From IMG/VR virus record IMGVR_UViG_3300047334_000112, positions 1 to 41,911 of that record: 41,911 bases of DNA. The stretch is one strand, 5' to 3'. The notes under the pieces were generated by a model that was not told the DNA's origin, searched no databases, and worked only from the letters and a program-made list of their open reading frames with translations. This DNA is from a virus. Each line of letters begins with the position of its first letter. Position 1 is the stretch's first letter. Both the position numbers and the translations under genes were made by a program. Below are positions 10,363 to 19,120 of the stretch, in pieces.

Positions 10363-12323
10363 CGCCGAGGGAGCGAACTGCACTGCTCCTGGGCCTGGAT
10401 CGCCTTCTCGCCCACCAGACTCTTTTCGCCCACCGCCATCCGCAGCGCACGCCCTACTTTCACCGGCAGCTGATCGAAGACTGGCACAGCCCACAGAAGA
10501 ACGTCCTCGACATGGTGTTCCGCGGCGGCGCCAAGTCCACCATCGCCGAAGAGGCGATCACCATCAAAGCCTGCTACCGCGAGTTCAAGAACTGCCTGAT
10601 CGTAGGCGAAACGTTTGATCGCGCCGCCGCCCGCCTGCACGCCATCCGTCGCGAGTTCGAAGGCAACGAGCTGATCCGCGAGCTGTACGGCGATCTGCGC
10701 GGCCGGCCGTGGGGCGACGACAAGATCGAGCTGTCCACCGGCATTGTGATTCAAGCCTTGGGCAAAGGGCAGTCTCTGCGCGGGATCAAAGAGCTGGACC
10801 AGCGACCAGACCTAATCTTTGCGGACGACCTGGAAAATCGTCTCGACATGGTGAAGCCCGAGGCTCGGCAGAAGATCCGCGATTGGCATGACTTCGACCT
10901 GGTCCCCGCGGCGGACCCGTCTTACGTCGAACGCATGGCCGCGACGCCGCTGCACCCCGACGCCCTTCCCATGCGCCTGATGCGCGATCCCGAATGGCTG
11001 GTCCACAAGTTCCCAATCTACTTCTTGCACGCCGAGACCGGCGAGCGGACGTCGAGCTGGCCAGAGCGTTTCCCCATGAGCTGGATCGACAAGAGCGAAG
11101 CCAGCGCCAAGCGCCGTGGCCAGTATCAGGGCTGGAGGGCCGAATACATGTGTGAGGCCGAGGCGCCCGAGAGCAAGGCGTTCAAGAAGGACATGTTCCG
11201 TATCGAGCCGCGCGTGCGGACCTGGCAGGCGTGCTATGCCATGTTCGATCCCGCCAGAACGGTGAAGGCGACGTCGGCCACCACCGGCTACGCCTGCTGG
11301 TCCTGGGTCGGACCTAAGCTGGTTGTGTGGGACGCTTGGGGCAAGCGGCTGATGCCCAACGAGATCACCGACGCCATCTTCGACTGCCATGACGAGTTCC
11401 ACCCAATCAAGATCGGGGTGGAAGAAGACGGCCTAAACGAGTTCCTGATGCAGCCGATCCGCCAGGAGCAAGTCAAGCGCGCCACCTCCATCCCCGTCGA
11501 GCCCATGCGCGCTCCGCGGCACAAGACGGAGTTCATCAAGGCACTGCAGCCCTTTTTTCATGCGCGTGAGGTGGAGTGGGTCAAACCCATGCCCGAGGTA
11601 GAGGAGCAGTTCCTGGGCTTCCCCACCGGCGAAATCGACGTGCCCAACGCCTTGGCTTACGCGCTGAAGATGCGCCCAGGCCTGCCGCTCTACGAAGACT
11701 TCGGGATGCGCCACATCGCCGAGGAACTGCAGCCGCTTCGCGGCCAGCCCGCTTGGCTCTGCATGAACGCCAACCGCATTTGCACCACCGGCGTCTTGCT
11801 GCAGGTGCTCGACGGGTCGATCCGCATCTTCGCCGACTACGTGCGCGAAGGCGACCCTGCCACCGTCGGCGTGGACATGGTCGCCCAGGCGCAGCTCGAC
11901 GCGGGCCGCACCGTGCGCGTGCTCGGCGGCCCGCTGCACTTCGACCAATACAACAACGTGGGCCTGCGGCAGATGCTCGGCCGTCACCAGATCGAGCTGC
12001 AGCGCGGCGCGCCGCCCGAGAAAGGGCGGCCATATCTGACGTCGCTCCTGCAGCGCGAGAAGCAGTCGATGCCCATGGTCATGGTGTCGTCGGAGGCGCG
12101 GTGGGCATTGAACGCTTTCTCGGGCGGCTACTGCCGTGCGCTGCTGAAGCAAGGACAGTTGGCGGCCTATGCTGAAGAGGGGCCTTACCGGGTGTTGATC
12201 GAGGGACTGGAGAGCTTTGTTGGGCGTCTTTCGGTCGGGTCGCCAGATGACGAAAACGATGGTAGGAACTATGCCGTGGCGGCGGATGGGCGGCGCTACG
12301 TCAGCACGCTCCCGCGGAGATAA
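10350..12323 (+). CDS. terL: Terminase large subunit
   Basis: 657 residues. ATPase motor: Walker A variant FRGGAKST with Lys62, adenine-binding/coupling region around GETFDRAAARL, Walker B LIFADDLEN with Asp159/Asp160. The C-terminal nuclease region (about 290-470) includes MFDPARTVKATSATTG and VEEDGLNEFL, with acidic residues expected of the RNase H-like fold. Beyond about residue 480 there is an extra domain of about 170 residues (WLCMNANRICTTGVLLQVLDGS...), which itself resembles an RNase H-like strand pattern and makes the protein longer than most TerL. It pumps DNA into proheads and cuts concatemers. Upstream of the portal as usual. Confidence 0.93.
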   Translation: MDDLTPRERTALLLGLDRLLAHQTLFAHRHPQRTPYFHRQLIEDWHSPQKNVLDMVFRGGAKSTIAEEAITIKACYREFKNCLIVGETFDRAAARLHAIRREFEGNELIRELYGDLRGRPWGDDKIELSTGIVIQALGKGQSLRGIKELDQRPDLIFADDLENRLDMVKPEARQKIRDWHDFDLVPAADPSYVERMAATPLHPDALPMRLMRDPEWLVHKFPIYFLHAETGERTSSWPERFPMSWIDKSEASAKRRGQYQGWRAEYMCEAEAPESKAFKKDMFRIEPRVRTWQACYAMFDPARTVKATSATTGYACWSWVGPKLVVWDAWGKRLMPNEITDAIFDCHDEFHPIKIGVEEDGLNEFLMQPIRQEQVKRATSIPVEPMRAPRHKTEFIKALQPFFHAREVEWVKPMPEVEEQFLGFPTGEIDVPNALAYALKMRPGLPLYEDFGMRHIAEELQPLRGQPAWLCMNANRICTTGVLLQVLDGSIRIFADYVREGDPATVGVDMVAQAQLDAGRTVRVLGGPLHFDQYNNVGLRQMLGRHQIELQRGAPPEKGRPYLTSLLQREKQSMPMVMVSSEARWALNAFSGGYCRALLKQGQLAAYAEEGPYRVLIEGLESFVGRLSVGSPDDENDGRNYAVAADGRRYVSTLPRR

Positions 12324-12325
12324 CG

Positions 12326-14431
12326 ATGGCGAAGACCAAGCTCCCGCCAGAACGTAACAAGGAGCTGTCCACCCAAGCCAAGACGCGCGAGCGCCTGCTG
12401 GACGTTTACAAGGACATCCAAGAGGGCTTCGTCAACCAGCGTGATCGCGTAGACGACATCCTCGACTACTGGGACGCCTACGAGTGCAAATTGGGTGAAC
12501 GTCAGTACTATTCCGGCACGTCGCAGATATACCTGCCCTTTGTCTACGATGCCGTCGAAGCGCGCCAGACCCGCTTTACGAACCAGCTCTTTCCCCAGTC
12601 AGGCCGCTACGTCGAAGTCACGACGGAGAACGGCGATATTCCCCACGCCACCATGGCGCTGCTGGAGCACTACGTCGGCCAGGCCAAACTGCGTACGCAG
12701 ATCGTGCCGGCGCTCTGCCGATCGGCCGACGCCGAAGGGCAGATGTCCGTTTACGTTGGGTGGAAGGAAGTCAAAAAGACCCTGGCCTCTCGGGTCAAGA
12801 AGCCCGTCAAGGCGGCGGGCCTGGAACAAGAGGCGCTGGGCGAAGTCGAAGACATCGATCAGATCACCATCAAACGTGGAATGCCCGACATCGAGGTGTT
12901 GCACGACGCCGACGTCTTGATCCTGCCCGCCACTTCCAATTCGGTTGAAGAGGCCATCGCCGCGGGCGGCTGGGTTGTGGTGATCCGCCGTTGGACCAAG
13001 ACCAAGATTCGCGATTTGATGAAGCGCGGCGACATCGTTGAGAAGGAGGGCGAAGCCCTTATCGACTCGATGAACAAGGCCACCAAGGACGACGCGAAGG
13101 ACGTGTCGAAAGAACTGGCCACCGACGCCGGGATCAAGGCCAAGGGCAAGTTCGCCTTGGTTTATGAGGCGTGGGGCCACTTGAAAGTCGAAGGCGAAGA
13201 CCGGCTATGCCGCGCCTATTTCGGCGGCGAGAGCCAAGTGCTCGGGGCCAAGCTGAACCCTTACTGGTGTGACGAAGTCCCGATCCTGAGCGTGCCCGTG
13301 CGCAAACTGGCCGGCGTGTCCAAGGGCGTGGCGCCGATCTCCAAAGTGATCGACATGCAGGTGTTCGCCAACGACACCATCAACGAGGGCGCCGACACTG
13401 CGCACTTCGCCGCCATGCCGATCACCATGACCGACCCGGAGAAGAACCCCAAGGTCGGCACCATGATCATGGGCTTGGGCGCGGTGTGGGAGACCAGCCC
13501 GAACGATACCAAGTTCGCCCAGTTTCCCGATCTCTGGAAGTCGGCGCAGGAGCGCGCCGAGGCCATCAAGGTGCAGATCTTTCAGACCCTGGGCGTCAAC
13601 CCTTCGATGATCCCTCAGTCCACCGGCGGCGCCAAGAAGCGCAACCAGGCGGAGATGGCTACCGAGCAGCAGGTGGACATCCTCACTACCGCCGACGCCG
13701 TGATCAACATCGAGGAAGGCATTCTCACGCCGCTCCTGCAGCGCGTCGCCGCTTACGACCATCAGTTCCGCGACGAGCCGATCATGATCCGGTCCTTTGG
13801 GGAAATGGGCCTGAAGGCCCAGATGGAGGAGGTCGAGCCGCTGCAGATGAACCACCGCTACCAGTTCAAGTGGTTCGGGGTAGAAGCCGCGCGCAACGCG
13901 GCGATGATCCAGCAGCAGATCGCCATGGTCAACGTGATCAAGGGCATCCCGCCGCAGATGTACCAGGGCTACCAGTTGAAACTGGCGCCAATGATCATGC
14001 AGATGGTCGAGGCTGCGTTCGGCCCGCGCCTGGCGCCGCTGATATTTGAGGACATGGCCAAGCAGATTTCCGTTCCGCCCGACCAGGAGAACGAGATGCT
14101 GGCGGAAGGCTTCAACCTTCCGGTCCACCCGCCTGACAACGACGTCGAACACATGCAGGCTCACATGCAGGCGATGCAGGCCTTCGGCGATTCGCACGGC
14201 ACTTTCCGCTACCACCTGATGCTGCACTCCCAGCAGCAGGCGCAGAAGAACATGGCTCAGCAACAGCAGGGCGGCTTGCCTGGGGCGCCGGGCGGCGCAG
14301 GGCCGGGTGTGGCGGGCTCACCGAAAGGCGGAGCCCAGGCCGGCCCGTCCGTTCAGAAGGGGCCGCCCGGTATGATCCATGCCGATCGACTGCCCGCGGC
14401 CGGCGCCGTCGGGATGCCGAGGAAAATGTGA
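12326..14431 (+). CDS. Portal protein (P22-type)
   Basis: 701 residues, ATG two bases after the terminase stop. The N-terminal half (RERLLDVYKDIQEGFVNQRDRVDDIL, then SGTSQIYLPFVYDAVEARQTRFTNQLFP) and the conserved SMIPQSTGGAKKRNQAEM region identify the large podovirus portal family seen in P22-like and N4/phiKMV-adjacent phages. The C-terminal 60 residues are Gln/Gly/Pro/Ala-rich and probably disordered. The dodecameric portal forms the DNA channel and binds terminase, scaffold and the adaptor encoded at 18377. A hairpin with a short T-rich tail follows the stop. Confidence 0.92.
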   Translation: MAKTKLPPERNKELSTQAKTRERLLDVYKDIQEGFVNQRDRVDDILDYWDAYECKLGERQYYSGTSQIYLPFVYDAVEARQTRFTNQLFPQSGRYVEVTTENGDIPHATMALLEHYVGQAKLRTQIVPALCRSADAEGQMSVYVGWKEVKKTLASRVKKPVKAAGLEQEALGEVEDIDQITIKRGMPDIEVLHDADVLILPATSNSVEEAIAAGGWVVVIRRWTKTKIRDLMKRGDIVEKEGEALIDSMNKATKDDAKDVSKELATDAGIKAKGKFALVYEAWGHLKVEGEDRLCRAYFGGESQVLGAKLNPYWCDEVPILSVPVRKLAGVSKGVAPISKVIDMQVFANDTINEGADTAHFAAMPITMTDPEKNPKVGTMIMGLGAVWETSPNDTKFAQFPDLWKSAQERAEAIKVQIFQTLGVNPSMIPQSTGGAKKRNQAEMATEQQVDILTTADAVINIEEGILTPLLQRVAAYDHQFRDEPIMIRSFGEMGLKAQMEEVEPLQMNHRYQFKWFGVEAARNAAMIQQQIAMVNVIKGIPPQMYQGYQLKLAPMIMQMVEAAFGPRLAPLIFEDMAKQISVPPDQENEMLAEGFNLPVHPPDNDVEHMQAHMQAMQAFGDSHGTFRYHLMLHSQQQAQKNMAQQQQGGLPGAPGGAGPGVAGSPKGGAQAGPSVQKGPPGMIHADRLPAAGAVGMPRKM

Positions 14432-14433
14432 TT

Positions 14434-14531
14434 TTGACAAACAGCTTAGGCTGTGTTTCTGTTCAAATTCCGAGTGGTGTGGCGTTACCCACCCTTTGCG
14501 AGCGGTCGGCGTTACCGACTAGGAGAAGCTG
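14434..14531 (+). promoter_or_regulatory. Structured leader of the scaffold gene: promoter-like site and twin CGTTA hairpins
   Basis: TTGACA (14434-14439) with a 17-base spacer precedes TTCTGT, a weak promoter. The spacer itself folds (ACAGC-TTAG-GCTGT, 14441-14454), which with the following T-rich bases may instead terminate portal transcripts. Then come two hairpins with the same pentaloop: GGTGtGG-CGTTA-CCCACC (14476-14493) and GTCGG-CGTTA-CCGAC (14505-14519). The second ends two bases before the AGGAGA ribosome site. The twin loops suggest a protein or RNA recognition element controlling scaffold translation. Confidence 0.5.
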
Positions 14532-15356
14532 ATGGATCCTCTCAAGAGGCTTTTGCTTGCGACCTCATCCTGGTCTCAAGCCCTGCATTCACCCGAAGAT
14601 GATAACGGAGGCGACTTTGAAGACCAAGAAGAAGGCTCCGATGGCGTCGAAGATGATGAAGGGCAAGATGATGCCGGCGACGGGGACGAAGGCGAAGAGC
14701 AAACCGATCTCGTCGAAGACGACGATGACGGAGAGGATGAAGGGCAAGAAAACCGATCGCGTGAAGTAAGCGCGAAGACTTCTCGCAAAGAAGGCCGCCT
14801 TGCGGTCATCGCGCGAGAAGCCAAAGAGGCCAAGGCGGAAGCCGCCGCGGCTAAACGGGAACTTGAAGCTCTCCGTCAGAACCAAAACCGTCCGCCTCCA
14901 GAGACCGCCGAGCAGCGCGCCCAGCGCCTGGCGAACATGGATCCCGATCAGCGGACCGAATACCTGCTCAATGAGCAGGGCCGAAAATTCCAAGACCAAC
15001 TCAACCAGATCCAGTTCCAGTCGCAAGACAGCGCGGATCGAACGGCCTTCGAGGGGATGTGCGCCCGCAATACGGTTGCCGCTCGATACAAGGACGAGGT
15101 AGAGAGCGAGCTTCAGCGCCTTCGGCAGCTAGGCTTCAACTCCCCGCGCGAGACGGTCTTGAAGTACGTCATCGGCGAGAAGGCCCTTGCTGGCGCCTCA
15201 AAGGCCAAAGCCAAGCAGGAGCGCACCGCCGCCACGAATCGAACCCGCCAGCAGGCGCGTCCGTCTTCGTCCACCAGCGACGTGCCAGCAGGCAATCGTC
15301 GCGGTGGCTCTGAGAAGGAACAGCGCACCCGCCGGCTGGAGAACATGAGCATCTAG
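14532..15356 (+). CDS. Scaffolding protein
   Basis: 274 residues from ATG 14532 with AGGAGA upstream. The first 75 residues are extremely acidic (runs of Asp/Glu/Gly), followed by a long helical, coiled-coil-like segment (REAKEAKAEAAAAKRELEAL) and a C-terminal basic region ending RRLENMSI. Acidic/disordered head, central helix and basic C-terminal capsid-binding tail are typical of podovirus scaffolds, and the gene lies directly before the major capsid gene. It guides procapsid assembly and is then released. Assignment rests on composition and position. Confidence 0.8.
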   Translation: MDPLKRLLLATSSWSQALHSPEDDNGGDFEDQEEGSDGVEDDEGQDDAGDGDEGEEQTDLVEDDDDGEDEGQENRSREVSAKTSRKEGRLAVIAREAKEAKAEAAAAKRELEALRQNQNRPPPETAEQRAQRLANMDPDQRTEYLLNEQGRKFQDQLNQIQFQSQDSADRTAFEGMCARNTVAARYKDEVESELQRLRQLGFNSPRETVLKYVIGEKALAGASKAKAKQERTAATNRTRQQARPSSSTSDVPAGNRRGGSEKEQRTRRLENMSI

Positions 15357-15369
15357 CGGGGGCCGACTT

Positions 15370-15391
15370 GCTCCCGCGCAACAGCGGGAGC
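15370..15391 (+). promoter_or_regulatory. Hairpin holding the capsid gene's ribosome-binding site
   Basis: Perfect 8-bp stem GCTCCCGC (15370-15377) / GCGGGAGC (15384-15391) with a GCAACA loop. The only Shine-Dalgarno-like bases for the ATG at 15399 (GGGAG) are in the 3' arm, so folding would hide them. Ribosomes ending the scaffold gene at 15356 could open it, linking the two products. Confidence 0.55.
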
Positions 15392-15398
15392 CGCTTCC

Positions 15399-16742
15399 AT
15401 GGCCGTCAACATTGCAGGTCAGTTCGCCTCTGATATCGAGAATTACATCGCCGACGAGACGTTGCCTCTCGCGAGGCGCCAGCTCGTCGCTTATCAGTTC
15501 GGCGACCCTCTGACCCTGCCAAAAGGCCGGGGCACCACCTACACCGCCACCCGCTACAACCGTCTGCCGCTCCCGTTCGCGCCGCTGTCCGAAGGTGTAC
15601 CGCCCATCGGCGAGACCATGACTATCGCCCAGGTGTCCGCCACCGCGCTCCAGTGGGGCGACAGGGTGACCATCACCGACGTCGGCGAGATGACCATCAA
15701 GCATCCGCTCTTCAAGAAAGCGACCGAGCTGATCTCCATGCAGTTGGCGGAAACCCTTGAGCGCAACACCATGAACGCCCTCATGGCTGGCACCCAAGTG
15801 AACTACGTCAACTCCCGCGGCTCCCGCGGCGCCCTGGTGGCGGGCGACGTGCTCGACACCACCACGGTGATCCGCACCGACGCCGCCCTCGAAACGCTGG
15901 GCGCGCCGCGTTACATGGGCGATGAGCGCGCGGACATGAAGATCGACGCGGATGCCGGCGGCGCCAAGGCGTCGTCCAATCCCCGCGCCATGCCGCACTA
16001 CGCCGCTATCATCCACACCCTGGTCGTGGCCGACTTCCGCCAGAACGCCACTGTGATCCAGGCCTGGACCTATTCCGACCTGAACCGCCTCTACAACTAC
16101 GAGGCCGGCGAGTGGTCGGGCATCCGCTTCTGTAAGTCCAACATGGTCCCGTCCTTCACGGGCGTGGCCCAGCTCTCGGGCACGGCCGGCACGGCGGGCT
16201 CCTTGGCGACCGGCAACTACTACATCATCGTCACCGCGTCAGACACGCAGAACCAGTACGAGAGCCGCATCTACCAAGTGTCCGGCGCGATCCCCGTCAC
16301 CGGCCCCAACGGCTCGATCAGCGTGACGCTGCCCAACATCGTCGGCTACACCTTCAACGTCTACGTCGGCACCACCGCCAGCCCGGCCAACCTCGGCCTT
16401 TCCGCTTCTGGCCCCCTCGGCGGCCCCCTGGCTGGCCAAGCCACGCAGTTGACGCCGAACACCACGGTGGTGATCACCGCCCTGGGCTTGGCGCAGGTTC
16501 CGCCCGCGGCGCCGGCCACCGGCCTGACCGTATATCCGACGTTCGTGCTGGGCCGCGGGGCTTACGGGCAAGTCGTTCTCGACGATGCGAAGTTCACTTA
16601 TCTGAAGGACGCCGACAAATCAGACCCACTCAACCAGTCGCGCGTGGTTGGGTGGAAATGTTTTTACGGCACGCTTTTGGAAAACCAGAACTTCTTCGCA
16701 CGTATTGAAAGCGTCTCGGCCTTTACTACCGCTTTCGGCTAG
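15399..16742 (+). CDS. Major capsid protein, N4-gp56 family, with inserted Ig-like domain
   Basis: 447 residues. N-terminus FASDIENYIADETLPLARRQLVAYQFGD and GDRVTITDVGEMTIKHPLFKKA fit the N4-gp56 capsid family (HK97 fold). The expected ending is also present (VYPTFVLGRGAYGQVVLDD ... ENQNFFARIESVSAF). Between them, residues about 255-380 form a Gly/Thr/Val-rich insert (ATGNYYIIVTASDTQNQYES, YTFNVYVGTTASPANLG), which reads as a beta-sandwich of Ig/fibronectin type. Such a domain inside a capsid protein would project from the shell as a built-in decoration. Followed by a TTCG-loop hairpin. Confidence 0.88.
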   Translation: MAVNIAGQFASDIENYIADETLPLARRQLVAYQFGDPLTLPKGRGTTYTATRYNRLPLPFAPLSEGVPPIGETMTIAQVSATALQWGDRVTITDVGEMTIKHPLFKKATELISMQLAETLERNTMNALMAGTQVNYVNSRGSRGALVAGDVLDTTTVIRTDAALETLGAPRYMGDERADMKIDADAGGAKASSNPRAMPHYAAIIHTLVVADFRQNATVIQAWTYSDLNRLYNYEAGEWSGIRFCKSNMVPSFTGVAQLSGTAGTAGSLATGNYYIIVTASDTQNQYESRIYQVSGAIPVTGPNGSISVTLPNIVGYTFNVYVGTTASPANLGLSASGPLGGPLAGQATQLTPNTTVVITALGLAQVPPAAPATGLTVYPTFVLGRGAYGQVVLDDAKFTYLKDADKSDPLNQSRVVGWKCFYGTLLENQNFFARIESVSAFTTAFG

Positions 16743-16755
16743 GAGCTTCAGTTAA

Positions 16756-16775
16756 CCTTCCGCTTCGGCGGAGGG
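16756..16775 (+). terminator. TTCG-loop hairpin after the capsid gene
   Basis: CCTTCCGC-TTCG-GCGGAGGG forms eight pairs (one G-T) closed by a stable TTCG tetraloop. No T run follows directly, so it is more likely an mRNA-stabilising or partial-termination element than a full terminator. It lies 28 bases before the next ATG. Confidence 0.55.
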
Positions 16776-16802
16776 CCTTCTCAAGCTTTTAGAGAGCGCA
16801 TC

Positions 16803-17111
16803 ATGGCAACAAGAACTTTAGGCACCAACGCGAACAATTCCCTAACCGCTTTGCCCTTCCTTCCCGGCTACAACAGCGGCATGGCAGCGGCCGACATCGC
16901 CACGATCAACAACGCGATCAGGGGCCAGAACCCTTCTTCGGAAATGATGGGTTCCCGGTTTACCGCCGATGGTGTGCTGTACCTTCCCGAGAGGAAGGGT
17001 TTCATCAAGCTGGCGCCGGGTGATTATGTCGGTGTGGACGCCGCGGGCTGGCCGATCGTGGTCTCTGCCTATTCGATCGCTTTAGGCGGTACAAGCTGGA
17101 CACACACCTGA
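16803..17111 (+). CDS. Small structural protein, possible head decoration, 102 aa
   Basis: ATG 16803 with GAGAG seven bases upstream. The protein starts MATRTLGTNANNSLTALPF and has a central LPERKGFIKLAPGDYVGVDAAGWPIVVSAY, a beta-rich segment typical of small head or capsid-associated proteins. It lies just after the major capsid gene in a position normally used for decoration or minor head proteins, and structured leaders on both sides imply high expression. No family is certain. Confidence 0.65.
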   Translation: MATRTLGTNANNSLTALPFLPGYNSGMAAADIATINNAIRGQNPSSEMMGSRFTADGVLYLPERKGFIKLAPGDYVGVDAAGWPIVVSAYSIALGGTSWTHT

Positions 17112-17126
17112 TCGTCGGATAGGTTT

Positions 17127-17156
17127 AACTTTCCAAACCGTTTTGCGGGGAAAGTT
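17127..17156 (+). promoter_or_regulatory. Hairpin covering the ribosome site of the gene at 17159
   Basis: AACTTTCC (17127-17134) pairs perfectly with GGAAAGTT (17149-17156) around a 14-base loop. The Shine-Dalgarno GGGGAAA lies at the base of the 3' arm, so the fold would reduce initiation at ATG 17159. Confidence 0.5.
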
Positions 17157-17158
17157 GC

Positions 17159-17788
17159 ATGTCCGAGAACGACACGCCCACGGCGGCGGAATTACTGGGC
17201 GAGGTCGAAGACCTTTCAGGCCCGACTTCCCTGACGGGCGAGATCGCCGCGGAAGCTGCGGCGCCCATCGAGCCGAGCAAGCCCAAGAAAGCTCGCGCAG
17301 CCCGCGCGCCAGTCGTGCAGGAGCCCGAGGACTTCGACGAGCCCGCGCCGGTTGACCCGGATCGCTTGCACACGTTCTTGACCAACGAGGAAGTGCTGGC
17401 GGCGCGCGAGGAAGCGCGCAAGCAACTCCTGGCCGAACAGATCAAGGCAGCCAAGAAGAAGATCATCGCCGACGAGATGCAGCGCCTTCGCACCGAAGGC
17501 GGCATGTCCACGGGCGACGGGGTCAAGGACCAAATGGTGCGGATCACCCTGGACTTGGCGCCGCACTCGCCCTTCGTGGTCCTGAACCACCGGCCCTACT
17601 ACCACGCGCAAACCTACACGGTTCCCCGCCACGTCGCCGAGACCCTGCGTGAGATTCAGCAGCGTGGCTGGCGGCACCAGGACGAGATCGACGGCAAGAC
17701 TCTGAGCGAGCACTATCAACGCGCTCGCCAGACGGGTCTGTCGCCGGTCAAAGGCGTTATCAATCCCCCTCAAAAGATGGCGTCATGA
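17159..17788 (+). CDS. Hypothetical virion-associated protein, 209 aa
   Basis: ATG 17159 with GGGGAAAG upstream. The first 75 residues are acidic and Pro/Ala-rich (disordered), residues about 80-115 form a charged helix (NEEVLAAREEARKQLLAEQI), and the C-terminal part is compact (LAPHSPFVVLNHRPYYHAQTYTVPRHVAETLREIQQRGW). The compact part resembles conserved unknowns found between capsid and adaptor genes in podoviruses. Coupled to the next gene (ATGA). Role unknown; minor head protein is the best guess. Confidence 0.65.
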   Translation: MSENDTPTAAELLGEVEDLSGPTSLTGEIAAEAAAPIEPSKPKKARAARAPVVQEPEDFDEPAPVDPDRLHTFLTNEEVLAAREEARKQLLAEQIKAAKKKIIADEMQRLRTEGGMSTGDGVKDQMVRITLDLAPHSPFVVLNHRPYYHAQTYTVPRHVAETLREIQQRGWRHQDEIDGKTLSEHYQRARQTGLSPVKGVINPPQKMAS

Positions 17789-18363
17789 CCGAAGAAGCGA
17801 AGCCTATCCAAGTCCCGGCGATCGGGTTTTCCACAACGATCAACGTCGATGGCAACCGGCAGATCGTTTTCCAGGGCTATTTCGAGCAGGACGAGAGCGA
17901 CGACACGGTCAATGCGCGGATCGACCGCATCATGCGCCTGGCGGACCGCCAGCGCGGCATTTACGAGATCCCCCTGCTGAAGGAGGAGCGGCAGAAGCTG
18001 CGCGACGACGTGGCGCAGGCCGAGCAGGACATCGCCGAGGCCGAGGCCAACTTCCAAAAGCAGCAGGCGCAGCTCGACGTGCAAATTTTGGAGATGCATG
18101 GTCAGCGCGAGGAAACCTTGAAAGAGGGTTACGCTGCGCACGCCAAGCGCGGTGGCCAGGGCCCGTACAAGCCGCAGGGCAGGACAGAGGCCAATTTGCG
18201 TCTTGTCGAAACCCAGATCGAGAACTTCAAGAAGGCCAAGGAAACGAACGCCGCGGAGCGACAGCAGTTTCTCGACAATATCCAGATCGCGATCAGCCGT
18301 CGTCAAGCGCGGCTTTTGGTGCTAGACGAGAAGATCAGAGACCTGGATAAGGTCGCCTCCTGA
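17785..18363 (+). CDS. Coiled-coil protein, 192 aa
   Basis: ATG 17785 overlaps the previous stop. About 45 N-terminal residues are beta-like (PAIGFSTTINVDGNRQIVFQGYF). The rest is a long alpha-helical, Gln/Glu/Lys/Arg-rich stretch with heptad spacing (LLKEERQKLRDDVAQAEQDI; NFKKAKETNAAERQQFLDNI), broken by GGQGPYKPQG. A two-armed antiparallel coiled coil is plausible. Its place between head and adaptor genes suggests a head completion or assembly factor. No known family. Confidence 0.65.
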   Translation: MTEEAKPIQVPAIGFSTTINVDGNRQIVFQGYFEQDESDDTVNARIDRIMRLADRQRGIYEIPLLKEERQKLRDDVAQAEQDIAEAEANFQKQQAQLDVQILEMHGQREETLKEGYAAHAKRGGQGPYKPQGRTEANLRLVETQIENFKKAKETNAAERQQFLDNIQIAISRRQARLLVLDEKIRDLDKVAS

Positions 18364-18376
18364 ACAGGAGCAACCT

Positions 18377-19117
18377 GTGGCGCTGACCTACCAACAGATT
18401 TGCGTCCTGGCCACCCAAGACGCAAAGTGCCCTGGGTTTATGTCTCAGGCCGGTCAGCTGCTCCAGATGATCCTGGAAGACCTGAACCAGACCTACGACC
18501 TCGACGTCGCCAAGAAGACCTTCTACTTCAATTTTAACCCTGGCCTGACCGCCTCCCAAGGCAACAGCATATACGGCTCGGGGCCGTACCCCTTGCCGGC
18601 GGACTATCTCCGCGCCATCGAGGGCGAGGTGTTTTGGACGCTGCAGGGCGTCGTGTACGACATGATCCCGGTGGACTTGGCCGAGTTCGACCATCTCGTC
18701 CAGCAGCCCGGCATCCAGTCTTACCCCTACGTCTTTGCGACCGACCTGTCGCTGAGCGACAATCCGACGCCGGTGATGTACGTCTACGCGCCGCCGAGCG
18801 GCGCTTATCCTGTGACGGTGCGCTACTACTCGCAAATGGCGGACGTGGAGAACCCTCAGACGTCCACCGCCGTTCCTTGGTTCCCCAACAGCGCCTATCT
18901 TCGTCGCCGCTTGGCCGGTGAGCTGATGGGCCTCACGGGGGACGACAGGGCGGATGCGTGGCTGGGCGAGGGACCCATGGGCGCCCAGGGCATCCTTTCA
19001 AGGTATCTCAAGCTTAAAGATGATTCAAGTAATCGCGCTAAAACGATTAAATTAGATCGTCGTCAATTCGGTCGCGCTTACAACACGTTACCCAATACCA
19101 AGCTCATTGGGTGGTGA
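18377..19117 (+). CDS. Head-tail adaptor / tail tube-A-like protein
   Basis: 246 residues from GTG 18377, with AGGAG seven bases upstream. LTYQQICVLATQDAKCPGFMSQAGQLL and PLPADYLRAIEGEVFWTL followed by YSQMADVENPQTSTAVPWFP match the pattern of podovirus gp4/tail tubular A-type adaptors, which ring the portal exit and receive the tail hub. Its position directly before the hub protein supports this. The GTG start and the four-base spacing to the next GTG suggest coupled translation. Confidence 0.75.
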   Translation: MALTYQQICVLATQDAKCPGFMSQAGQLLQMILEDLNQTYDLDVAKKTFYFNFNPGLTASQGNSIYGSGPYPLPADYLRAIEGEVFWTLQGVVYDMIPVDLAEFDHLVQQPGIQSYPYVFATDLSLSDNPTPVMYVYAPPSGAYPVTVRYYSQMADVENPQTSTAVPWFPNSAYLRRRLAGELMGLTGDDRADAWLGEGPMGAQGILSRYLKLKDDSSNRAKTIKLDRRQFGRAYNTLPNTKLIGW

Positions 19118-19120
19118 GCC

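Noticed and set aside
11433-12152. Minus-strand open frame inside the terminase gene
   Set aside because: Composition of an antisense shadow; the terminase is clear on the other strand.
13205-14263. Long minus-strand open frame opposite the portal gene
   Set aside because: Antisense shadow of the portal with His/Leu/Arg-rich composition and no recognisable domain.
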